From Ursus arctos (lineage: Eukaryota; Chordata; Mammalia; Carnivora; Ursidae), in NCBI RefSeq assembly GCF_023065955.2, contig NW_026622985.1, positions 580,001 to 644,000 on the forward strand: 64,000 nucleotides of DNA. The letters run 5' to 3'. Positions 8,897 to 19,974 of the stretch are shown piece by piece. The position numbers were made by a program, and so were the translations under genes. The notes beneath the pieces are model-generated. The model was not told the DNA's origin and ran no database searches. It saw only the letters and a list, made by a program, of their open reading frames with translations. Numbering within the stretch: the first letter of the stretch is position 1; each line of letters opens with the position of its first letter.

Positions 8897-11800
8897 GACA
8901 TTTGAAGGCCCCCTGTGCCCCAACACTGGGGGCCACGCTCCCCCTCCCCCACGTACTCACTTCAGCCCGCCGCTCTGCTCCCCGCACAGCCGGCGGATCG
9001 GGCCTGTCAGGCTCCTGGGGCCTAACCCTAACCCTAGGTCAGTCGACTAGGGGTCCCTCCCCAGGGGCTTGGAGCCACAGCCCCAGGGATAGGGGACCTC
9101 TGACCCCAGCGCTGGACTCAGCCTGCCCACCTGCAGCCAACCGGTCCCTTCGGGGCGCCGCTGAGCATGCAAGACTCAGCCTTCAGACGAACATTCAGGA
9201 GAACCGGCAGGGCCCCCGAGCCCCCAGCGACTTCGACGGCCCCCAGCGTCACAACACTTGGGACCACGCTACCACTACCCCGCGTCATAACCTCCGCCCA
9301 CTGCTCCAATCGCCGCACGGCCAGCGGATCAGGCCTGCCGGGCTCCTGGGGCCTAACCCTAACCCTAGATTGGCCGCCAAGGGATTGGGGACCCCTGAGC
9401 CCAAGCGCTGGACTCAGCCTGCCACTGTGCAGCCCCCCTGGGGCCCTCGGAGTGCTGCCCAGCATTCAGGGCGGGAGAATGGGCAGGTACCCCCCGAGCC
9501 CCCGGCAAAATTCGATGGCCCCCCCGTGCCACAACGCTTGGGCCCACGCTCCCCCTCCCTGACACCTTCACCTTGGCAAGCTGCCTTGCTCACCACCCAG
9601 GTGGAAGATCGGGCTTGTTGCGATCCTGGGGCCTAACCCTAAACTTCGGTCGGGGGCTGAGGGGCCCTTTACTAGGGGCCTGGTGCAGCACTGCATAGGA
9701 CTGGGGAACCCCGAGCCCCAGCAGCACTCAGCCTACTACCAGAAGGCCACCCGAATCCCTAGAGGCGACACCAAGCATTCAGGGCGGGAGAACCGGCAGA
9801 GGTCCCGAGACCACTGCCACCCTCGACGGCCCCCTAGGCCACTACGCTTGGGCCCACGCTCCCCCTGCCCCATGCCCTCACCTTGGCCCACGACCCCGCT
9901 CGGCCGTCAGCTGGCATATCGGACCTGCCGGCCTTCTGGGGGCTAACCCTAACCCTAGGTCAGCTGCCAAGGGGCCCACTCCCAAGGGGCCTTAGCGCCA
10001 CAGAGCCTAGGATTGGGGACCACCGAGCCCCAGCACCTGACTCAGGCTGCCTCCACGACGCAACCTGGGCTCCTCTGGGCGCTGTAGAGCATTCAGGGAA
10101 GGAGAAGATGAAGGCCCCACTGAGCCCACAGCGACCTTCGAAGGCCCCCCCGGGCCACAACACTTGGGCCCACAATCCCCCTACCCCACGCACTCACCTC
10201 GGCCCCCTACACTGCTTACCTCACAGCCAGCGAATGGGGCCTGCCTGCCTCCTGGGGGCTAACAATAACCCTAGGTCGGCCCAAGAGGGGCCCCTCCCAA
10301 AGGGCCTGGCGCCACAACGTCCGGGATTGGAGACCCCCCCAGCCCAAGCACGGAACTCAACCTGCCGCCCCACTGCCAAACCGGCCGCTAGGGGCACCGC
10401 TGGTCATTCAGGGCTGGAGAATGGTCAGGGCCCTCCGAACCACAGCGACCTTCCAAGGCCCCCTGGGCCAAAATGCTGGGCCCCACGTTCCCGCTCGCCA
10501 GCGCCCTCACCTCGGCCCGCCTCACCGCTTGCCACACACCCAGTGGACAGGGCCTGCCAGCATACTGGGGGCTAACCCTAAATCTAGGTCTGCCCCGAGG
10601 GGCCCCTCCCAAGGGGCCTGGCGCCTCAACGCTGGGGATTAGGGACCCCGAGCCCCAGCGCCGGTCTCACCCTGCCGCACCTTTGACATCCGGGCCGCTA
10701 GGGGCGCCGCCGGTCATTCAGGGCGGGAGAACGGTCAGGGCCCTCGGAACCCCCGGTGACCTTCAAAGGAACCCGCGCCAAAACACTGGGGCCCACACTC
10801 CCGCTCGCCAGCACCCTCACCTCTGCCCGCCCCTCCGCTCGCCACACAGACTGCGCATTGGGCCTACCGGCCTCCTGGGAGCTAACCTTAACCCTACGTC
10901 GGCCCCCGTGAGGCCCCTTCGAAGGGGCCTGGCGCCGCAATGCCAGGGATTGGGGACCCCCGAGCCCCAGCACCGGACTCACCCTGCCGCACCGCCGGCA
11001 CCCGGGCCGCTAGGGGCGCCGCCGGTCATTCAGGGTGGGAGAATGGGCAGGTGCCTACGAGCCCCCGGAGACCTTCGAAGGCCCCCCGCGCCAAAATGCT
11101 GGGTCCCACGCTTCCGCTCGCCAGCGCCCTAACCTCGGACCGCGACTCTGCTTGCCACACAGCCGGCGGGTCGTGCCTGATGGCCTCCTAGGGGCTAAGC
11201 CTAATACCAGGTCGGCCCCTGAGGGGCGCCTCCCAAGGGACCTAACGCTGCAACGCCAGTAATTGGGGACCCTGAGCCTCAGCGCCGGACTAACGCTGCC
11301 ACTCCGCTGCCTCCCGGGCCGCTGGGGCGCCTCCGGTCATTCAGGGCGGGAGAACAGGCAGGGCCCTCGAGACCCCGGCGATCTTTGAAGGCCCCCCGCT
11401 CCAAAACGCTGGGGCCCATGTTCCCAATCGCCAGTGCCCTCACCTCGGACCGCCCCTCCGCTCGCTGCACAGATGGCGGATCGGGCCTGCCAGCCTCCTG
11501 GGGGCTATCCCTAACCGTAGGTCGGTCCCCGAGGGGCCCCTCCCAAAGGGCCTGGCGCTGAAACACCTGAAATTGGGGACCCCCGAGACTCAGCACCAGA
11601 CTCAACCTGCCGCCATGATCTACCTGGGCCTCTATGGGCGCCGCCGTCATTCAGGGCGGGAGAATGCGCAGGGCCCTCTGAGCCCTCCATGACCTTCAAA
11701 GGCCCCCCGCGCCAAAACCCTGGAGCCCACGCTCCCTCTCGCCAGCGCCCTCACCTCGGCCCGCCCCTCTACTCGCCCCACAGCCAGCGGATCGGGCCTG

Positions 11801-12123
11801 CTGGCCTCCTGGGTACTAACCCCAGCCCTAGCTAGGCCCCGATGGGTCCCTCCCAAGGGGCCTGGCGCCGCCAAGCCGGGGATTGGGGACCACCGAGCCC
11901 CAACGCCATACTCACCCTGCCGCCCCACCACCCGGGCCGCTAGGTGCCCCGCCGCTCATTCAGGGCAGGAGAATGGGCAAGGCCCTCCGAGTCCCCAGCG
12001 ACATTGGAAGGCACCCCGCGTCAAAATGCTTGAGCCCACACTCCCGCTCATCAGCGCCCTCACCTCGGCCCGCCCCTCCTCTCGCAGCACAGCTGGCAGA
12101 TTGGGCCTGCCGGCCTCCTGGGG

Positions 12124-12146
12124 GCTAACCCTAACCCTAACCCTAT
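12124..12146 (+). repeat. Longest telomeric hexamer run seen (three copies)
   Basis: Three consecutive CCCTAA-type hexamers end in CCCTATG instead of the usual CCCTAGG. Nearly all other monomers have two or fewer. The following monomer spacing is about 6 bp longer, as expected from one extra hexamer. Confidence 0.9.
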
Positions 12147-13683
12147 GTCATCCCCAAGGGGCCCCTCCCAAGGGTCCTGACGCCGCAACGCCGGGGATTG
12201 GGGACCCCCGAGCCCCAGCGCCGGACTCACCCTGCTGCCCCACTGCCAACCAGGCTGCGAAGGGCACTGCTGGTCATTCAGGGCGGGAGAACGGGCAGGG
12301 CCCTCCGAGCCCCCTGCAGCCTTCAGAGGCCCCCCGCACTGAAATGCATGGGTCCACGCTCCCGCTCGACAGCGCGCTCACTTCAGGCCGCCCCTCCGCT
12401 CACCGCACATCCAGCAGATCGGGCCTACTGGCCTCCTGGGGGCTAACCCTAACCCTAGGTCGGCCCGCAAGGGGCCCCTCCCAAGGGGCCTGGCGCCGCA
12501 ACCCTGGGGATTGAGGACCTCTGAGCCCCAGCGCCAGACTCAAACTGCCGCCCCGCCACCACCCGGTCTGCTTGGGGCGCCCCTGGTCATTCAGGGCAGG
12601 AGAACGGACAGGGCCCTCCAAGCCCATGGTGACCTTCGAAGGCCCCCCACGTCAAAATGCTTGGGTCCACGCTCCCGCACGCCACCGCCCTCACCTCGGT
12701 CCACCCGTCTGCTCTCTGCACAGCCTGTGGATTGGGCCTGCCGACCTGCTGGGGGCTAACCCTAACCCTAGGTCGGCCCGGAGGGGCCCCTCCTAGGGGC
12801 CTGGTGCTGCAACGTGGGGGTTTGGGGATCCTCTAGCCCCAGTGCCGGACTCACCCTGCCGCACCGTCAACACACGGGCCGCTAGGGGCGCCGCTGGTCA
12901 TTCAGGGAGGGAGAACGGTCAGGGCCCTCTGAGCCACAGCGACCTTCCAGGGTCCCCCGCGCCAAAAAGCTGGGACCCTAGTTCCCACTCGCCAGCGCCC
13001 TCACCTCGGCCCACCTCTTTGGTCGCCACACAGCCAGCAGATCAGGCCTGCCGGCATCCTGGGGCTAACCCTAACCCTAGGTTGGCTCCGAGGGGCCCCT
13101 CCCAAGGGGCCTGACACCGCAACGCTGGGGAATGGAGATCCTGGAGCTGAAGCATCGGACTCACCCTGCCACCCCATCGCCATCCCGGCCGCTAGGGGGC
13201 CACCGGATATTCAGGCGGGAGAACAGCAAGGCCATCTTACTTCCCGGTGACCTTCGAAGGCCCCCCATGCCAAATGCTTGCTCCCACGCTCCCGCTCCCC
13301 AGCGCCCTCACCTAGGCCCGCCCCTCCACTCGCCGCACAGCTGTCAGATTGGTCCTGCCAGCCTTCTGGGGCTTAACCCTAACCCTAGGTCTGCCCCCGA
13401 GGGGCCACTCCCAAGGGGCCTGGCTTCGAACACCGGGGATTGGAGACCCCCGTGCCCCAGAGCCAGACTCACCCTGCCGTCCCACCACCACCTGGGCTGA
13501 CACGGGCGCATCTGGTCATTCAGGGTGGGAGAACGGGCAGGGCCCACCGAGCCCCTGGCAAACTTCGAAGGCCCCAGTCCCAAAATGCTTGGGCCCATGC
13601 TCCCACTTGCCAGCGCCCTCACCTCGGCCCGCCCCTCCGTTCGCCGCACAGACGGCGTACCGTTCCTGCCGGCCTCCTGGGGG

Positions 13684-13996
13684 CTAACCCTAACCCTAGG
13701 TCGGCCCCCGAGGGGCCCTACCCAAGGGGCCTGGCAGCGCAACGCCGGGGATTGGGGACACCCAAGCCCCAGTGCCAGACTCAAACTGCCGCCCCGCTGC
13801 CACCCGGTCCGCTAGGGGCGCCGCCGGTCATTCAGGGCGGGAGAACGGGCAGGGCCCTCCAAGCCCACGGCGTCCTTCGAAGGCCCCCCACGTCAAAACG
13901 CTTGGGTCCACGCTCCCGCACACCACCGCTCTCACCTCGGTCCGCCCGTCTGCTTGCTGCACAGATGGCGTATCGTTCCTGCCGGCCTCCTGGGGG
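13684..13996 (+). repeat. Reference monomer, CCCTAA orientation (313 bp)
   Basis: This is a well-preserved monomer for use as a guide. Landmarks in order are the telomeric block CTAACCCTAACCCTAGG (13684-13700), a GAGGGGCCC segment, CCGCTAGGGGCGCC (13809-13822), TCATTCAGGGCGGGAG (about 13828-13843), CCTTCGAAGG (13874-13883), a CAAAACGCTTGGG segment (about 13892-13904) and a CCGCCC-type GC box near the end. The next monomer begins at 13997. Confidence 0.9.
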
Positions 13997-16900
13997 CTAA
14001 CCCTAACCCCAGGTCGGCCCACGAGGGGCGCCTCCCAAAGGGCCTGGTGCCACAAGGTCGGGGATCAGAGACCACCCAGCCCAAGCGCCCAACGCACCCT
14101 GCCACCCCGCCGCCAACCGGACCGCTAGGGGCGCTGCCGGTCATTCAGGGCAGGAGAACGGGCAGGGCCCTCCGAGCCCCCGGAGACCTTAGAGGCCCCC
14201 GCACCAAAACGCTTGGGTCCATGCTCCCGCTCAACAGCGCCCTCACCTTGGCCCGCCCCTCCGCTCGCCACATAGCCAGCGGATCGGGCCTGCTGACCTC
14301 CTGGGGGCTAATCCTAACCCCAGGTCGGCCCCCGAGGGACCCCCTCCCAAGAGGCTTGGCACCGCAAAGCCGGGGATTAGGGACCCCGAGCCCCAGCGCC
14401 GGATTCACCCTGCCGCACCGTCGACACCCGGGCCGCTAAGGGCACTGCTGGTAATTCAGGGCGGGAGAATGATCAGGGCCCTCTGAGCCACAGCAACCTT
14501 CCAAGGGCCCCCGCGCCAAAAAGCTGGGGCCCACGTTCCCTCTCGCCAGCGCACTCACTTCGGCCCGCCTCTCCACTCGCCGTACACCCAGCGGATCGGG
14601 CCTGCCAGCATCCTGGGGGCCAACCCTAACCCTAGGTTGGCCCCAAGCGGCCCCTCCCAAGGGGCCTGGCGCAGCAGTGCCAGGGATTGGGACCCCGAGC
14701 CCCAGCGCCGGACTCACCCTGCCACACCGTTGACACCCGGGCCCCTAGGGCCCCCGGTCACTCAGGGCGGGAGAACGGACAGGGCCCTCCGAACCCCCAG
14801 TGAACTTCAAAGGACCCCGCGCCAAAACGCTGGGGCCCACGCTTCTGCTCACCAGCGCCCTCACCTCCGCCCTCCACTCCACTCTCACCACAGCTGCCGG
14901 ATCAGGTTATCGGCCTCCAGGGGGTTACCCTAACCCTAAATCCCCCCCGAATGGCCCCTCCCAAGGGGCCTGGCACCACAACATCAGGGAATGGAGACCT
15001 CTGAGCCGTAGCCCCGGACTCACCCTGGCGCCCAGCTATCACACGGGCTGCTACTGGCGCTGCCGGTAATTCAGGGCGGGAGAACAGGCATTGCCCTCCG
15101 AGACCCCGGCGCCTTCGAAGGCCCCCCGCGCCAAAACGATGGGGCCCACGCTCCCGCTCGACAGCGCCCTCAACTCAGCCCGCCCCTCGACTTGCCACAC
15201 AGCCTGCAGATCGGGCCTGCCGGACTCTTTTGGTTACCCTAACCCTAGATCGGACCCCAAGGGGCCCCTCCCAAGGGGCATGGAGCCGCAATGCCGGTAA
15301 TGGACCTCTGAGCTGCAGCACCAGACTCACCCTGGCGCCCTGCTGCCACCCGGGCTGCTACTGGCGCCACTGGTAATTCAGGGCGGGAGAACGGGCACTG
15401 ACCTCCGAGCCCCCAACGACCTTCGAAGGCCCCCCACGCCAAAATGCTTGGGCCCACGCGCCCGCTCGCCAGCGCCCTCCACTCGGCCTGCCCCTCCGCT
15501 TGCCGCACATCCAGTGGATCGGGACTACTGGCCTCCTGGGGGCTAACCCTAACCCTAGGTTGGCCCCGAGGGCCCCTCACAAGGAGCCTGGGGCCGCAAC
15601 ACCGGAGATTGGGGACCCCTGAGCCCCAGCGCCGGACTCACCCTGCCGCCCCGCTGTCCCCGGGCCACTAGAGGCGCTGCCAGTCATTAAGGGCGGAGAA
15701 GGGGCAGGGTCTTCCGAGCCCCCAGCGACCTTCGAAAGCCCCCCCGCGCCAAAACGCTTGGGCCCTGGCTCCCGCTGCCCAGCACCCTCACCTCGGCCCG
15801 CCCCTCCGCTCGCTGCACAGCCGGCGGATTGGGCCTGCGGGCCTCCTGGGGACTAACCCTAACCATAGGTCAGCCCCCGAGGGGCCCCTCCCAAGGGCCT
15901 GGCGCCGAAACGCCTGAAATTGGGGAGCCCCGAGACTCAGCGCTGGACTCACCCTGCCACCCCTATCTATCTGGGCCTCTATGGGCGCCTCCGTCATTCA
16001 GGGCAGGAGAATGCGCAGGGCCCTCTGAGCCCCCGGTGAACTTTGAAGCCACCTGCGCCAAAACCCTGGGGCCCTCACTACCTCTAGCCAGCGCCCTCAC
16101 CTCGGCCTGCTCGTCCACTCACCCTAGAGCCAGCGGATCAGGCCTGCCTGCCTCCAGGGGGCTAACCCTAACCCTAGGTCGGCGCCCGAGGGGCCCCTCC
16201 CAAGGGGCCTGGCACCGCAATGCCGGGGATTGGGGACCCCCGAGCCCCAGCGCTGGACTCACCCTGCAGCTCCGACGCCCCCCGGGCCACTAGGGGCACC
16301 GCCGGTCACTCAGGGCCGGAGAACGGGGTGGGCCCTCTGAGCCTCCAGCGTCATTCGAAGGCCCCCCGAGCCAAAACGCTTGGGCCCACGTTCCCACTCA
16401 CCAGTGCCTCACCGTGACCCACTCCTCCGCTTGCCGCACAGCTGGCGGATCGGGCCTGCTGGAATCCTGGGGGCTAACGCTTACCCTAGGTCGGCCCCCG
16501 AGAGGCCCCTCCCAAGGGGCCTGGCGCCACAACGCTGGGGATTGGGGACCCCCGAGCCCCAGCGCCGGACTCACCCTGCCTCCCCGCCATCACCCAGGCC
16601 ACTAGGGGCGCCACGGGTCATTCAGGGAGGGAGAACGGGCAGGGCCCTATGAGCCCCCAGTGACTTTCGAAGGCCCCCTGCTCCAAAACGCTTGGACCTA
16701 TGCTCCCGCTTGCCAGCGCCCTCACTTCGGCCCGCACCTACGGTCGCCGCAGAACTGGCGAATCGGGTGGGTCTGCCTCCTTGGGGCTAACTCTAACCCT
16801 AGGTCGGCCCCGAAATGCGCCTCCGAAGGGGCCTGGCATTGCAACACCGCACATAGGGGACCCTGAGCCCAACCACAGGACTCACCCTGCCATCCTGCTA

Positions 16901-17557
16901 CCACCCGGGCCGCTAGGGGCGCCGCCGTTCATTCAGGGAGGAGGAACGGTCAGGGCCCTCCAAACCCCAGCGACCTTCGAAAGCCCCCTGCGCCAAAACA
17001 CTTGGGCCCTGGCTTCCGCAGGCCAGCACCCTCACCTCGGTCCTCCCCCCCCGCTCGCTGCACAGCCCGCGGATCGGGCCTGCGGGCCTCCTGGGGACTA
17101 ACCCTAACCATAGGTTAGCCCCCGAGGGGCCCCTCCCAAAGGGTCTGGTGCCGAAACGCCTGAAATTGGGGACCCCCGAGACTCAGCGCCGGACTCACCC
17201 TGCCACCCCGATCTATCTGGGCCTCTATGGGCGCCGCCATCATTCAGGGCGGGAGAATGCGCAGGGCCCTCTGAGCCCCTGGTGACCTTCGAAGGCCCCC
17301 CGCGCCAAAACGCTTGGAGCCACGCTCCCGCTCGCCAGCGCCCTCACCTCGGCCCCCGCCTCCTCTCGCTGCACACCTGGAGGATCGGTCATGCCGGCCT
17401 CCTGGGGCTAACCCTAACCCTAGGTCAGCCCCCGAGGGGCCCCTTCCAAGGTGCCTGGCGCTGCAACACCGGTGATTGGGGACTCCCGAGCCCCAGCGCC
17501 TGACTCACCTGCTGCACGGTCACCTTTCGGGCCTCTAGGTGCGCCGCCGGTCATTCA

Positions 17558-17561
17558 GGGC
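17558..17561. other. Orientation switch 1 (CCCTAA to TTAGGG)
   Basis: The forward monomer reads normally up to TCATTCAGGG and then continues as 'ctgaggtgagggtgctggcg', a part of the reverse-oriented monomer. GGGC at 17558-17561 fits both sides, so the join has about 4 bp of microhomology. Everything right of it reads TTAGGG until the next switch. Confidence 0.93.
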
Positions 17562-19661
17562 TGAGGTGAGGGTGCTGGCGAGTGGGAGCGTGGGCCCAAG
17601 CGTTTTGGCGCCGGGGGCTTTTGAAGGTCACCAGGGCCTTGGAGGGCCCTGCCCATTCTCCCAACCTGAATGACCGGCAGCAATCCTAGCGGCCTGGGTG
17701 GGGGTGGGGCGGCAGGGTGAGTCCAGCGCTGGGGCTCAGGGGTCCCCAAACCCCGTCGTTGCTGCACCAGGCCCCTTGGGAGCGTCCCTTCTAGGGCTGA
17801 CCTAGGGTTATCACCAAGGTGGCCGGCAGGTCCGATTCGCCAGCTGTGCCGCGAGCGGAGAGGGCTAGGATGAGGGCGCTGGCGAGCGGGAGCATGGGCC
17901 CAAGTGTTTTGGTGGGGGGGCCATCAAATATCGCCAGGGGCTCGGAGGGCCCTGCCCGTTCTCCCCAGATGAATGACTTGAGGTGCCCATAGCAGCCCCA
18001 GTGGTGGCCAGGTGGCAGGCTGAGTCTGGCACTGCGGCTTGGGGCTCCCAAACCCCGGTGTTGCGGTGCCAGGACCCTTGGGAGGGGGCCCTCGTGGGCC
18101 GACCTAGGGTTAGGGTTAGCCCCCAGGAGGCCGGGAGGCCTGATCCGCCGGCTGTGCAGTGAGAGGAGGGGCGGGCCGAGGCGAGGGCGCTGGAGAGCTG
18201 GAGCATTGGGCCAAGCGTTTTTATGGGGGCGTTCGAAATTCGCCGGGGGCTCGTAGGGCCCTGCCCGTTCTCCTGCCCTGAATGACTGGCGGCGCCCCTA
18301 GCATCATGGGTGGTGGCGGGTCGGCAGGGTGAGACCGGCCTTGGGGCTGGGGGGTCACAATCCCTGGGGTTGCTGTGCCAGGCCCCTTGGGAGGGGCCCC
18401 TTTGTGTCCGACCTATTGTTAGGGTTAACCCCAGGACGCAGGCAGGCCCTATCTGCTGGCTGTGGGGGTGAGCAGAGTGGTGGACCAAGGTGAGGGTGCT
18501 GGCGAGCGGGAGCGTGGGCCCAAGCGTTTTGGCGCAGGGGGCCTTCAAAGGTCGCCGGGTGCTCGGAGGGCCCTGCCCATTCTCCCGACCTGAATGACTG
18601 GCGGTGCCCGCAACGGCCCGGGTGACGGCGGGGCAGCAGGTTGAGTCCAGCGCTGGGGTTCGGAGTTTCCCAATCCCTGGTGTTGTGGTGCCAGGCCCCT
18701 TGGGAGGGGCCCCTCGGGGGGCCGACCTAGGGTTAGGGTTAGCCCCCAGGAGGCTGGCAGGCCTGATCCGCTGGCTGTGTGGTGAGCGGAGGGGCGGGCT
18801 GAGGTGAGAGCGCTGGCGAGCGGGAGTGTGTGCCCCAGCGCTTTGGCGCAAGGGGGCTTCGAATGTCGCTGGGGGCTCAGAAGGCCCTGCCCGTTCTCCT
18901 GCCATGAATGACCGGCGGCGCCCCTAGCAGCCTGGGTGGCAGCGGGGCGGCAGCATGAGTTCAGCACTGGTATTCGGGGGTCCCCAATCCCAGCATTGTG
19001 GCGATAGTCCCCCTGAGATGGGCCCCTCGGGGGTCGACCTTGGATTAGGGTGAGCCCCCAGGAGGCCGGCAGGCCTGATCCGCTGGCTGTGTGGTGAGTG
19101 GAGGGGCAGGCCGAGGTGAGGGCACTGGTGAGTCGGAGCGTGGGCCCAAGCGTTTTGGTGAGGGGGGCCTTCAAAGGTTGTTGGGGGCTCGGAGGTCCCT
19201 TCCCGTTCTCCCACCCTGGATGACCGGCGGCGCCCCTACGGGCCCGGGTGGCGGCGGGGCGCCAGGGTGAGTCCGGCGCTGGGGCTCTGGTGTCCCGAAT
19301 CCCTGGCGTTGCGGTGCCAGGCCTCTTGGGAGGTGCCCTGCAGGGGCCAACCCAGGTTTAGGGTTAGCCCCCAGGAGACCGGCAGGCATGATCCGCCAGC
19401 TGTGCGGTGAGTGGAGGGTCAGACCGGGGTGAGGGCGCTGGAGAGCGGGAGCGTGGGCCCAAGCGTTTTGGCGCGGGGGGCCTACGAATGTCGCAGGGGC
19501 CTAGGAGGACCTTGCCCGTTCTCCCACCCTGAATGACCTGTGGCATCCCTAGAGGCCCGGGTGGCAGTGGGGTGGCAGGATGAGTCCGGCACTGGGGTAC
19601 GGGAGTCCCAAATCCCTGGTATTGCTGCACCAGGCCCCTTGGAAAAGGCCCCTCTGTGCGG

Positions 19662-19974
19662 ACCTAGGGTTAGGGTTAACACCCAGGAGGCCGTCAGGCC
19701 CTTTCCGCCGGCTGTGCGGCAAGTGGAGAAGAGGGCCGAGATGAGGGCGCTGGTGAGCAGGAGCGTGGGCGGAATCGTTTTGGCGCGGGGGGCCTTCGAA
19801 GGTCGCCGGGGGCTTGGAGGGCCATCCCCGTTCTCCTCCCCTGAATGACCGGCGGCGCCCCTACAAGCCCAGGTGGCAGCAGGGCGTCAGGGTGAGTCTG
19901 GCACTGTGGCTCGGGAGTCCCTAATCCCCGGCATTGCGGCGCCAGACCCCTTGGGACTGCCCCTTCGGGGGCCA
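19662..19974 (-). repeat. Reference monomer, TTAGGG orientation (313 bp)
   Basis: Landmarks on the + strand in order are TAGGGTTAGGGTTAAC (19665-19680), an E2F-type TTTTGGCGCG (19778-19787), CCTTCGAAGG (19793-19802), CTGAATGACCGGCGGCGCCC (about 19841-19860) and a splice-donor-like GGTGAGT (19891-19897). The next telomeric block starts at about 19975. Many neighbouring monomers also have a GGGGCGGG GC box about 40-60 bp before the E2F-type site, but this one has GAAGAGGGCC there. Confidence 0.88.

Larger units (their letters stand above)
8897..17560 (+). repeat. Satellite block 1, CCCTAA orientation
   Basis: About 28 monomers are read with CCCTAA on the + strand. The array starts part-way through a monomer, just at the CCTTCGAAGG region (here 'acatttgaaggcccc'). 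The first monomers are irregular: telomeric blocks at about 9021, 9352, 9632 and 9943 give spacings near 331, 280 and 311. Farther in, spacing settles at 309-318. The block holds one monomer with three full telomeric hexamers (about 12125-12145). Confidence 0.95.

Noticed and set aside
8827..9636. Open frame of 269 codons at the start of the array
   Set aside because: It runs from single-copy DNA into satellite monomers, encodes Pro/Arg/Ala-rich low-complexity sequence, and owes its length to high GC and few stop codons.
17865..18905. Open frame of 346 codons on the minus strand
   Set aside because: It spans more than three satellite monomers. Most monomers are about 310 or 313 bp, not a multiple of three, so the frame shifts in every unit and no conserved protein repeat exists.
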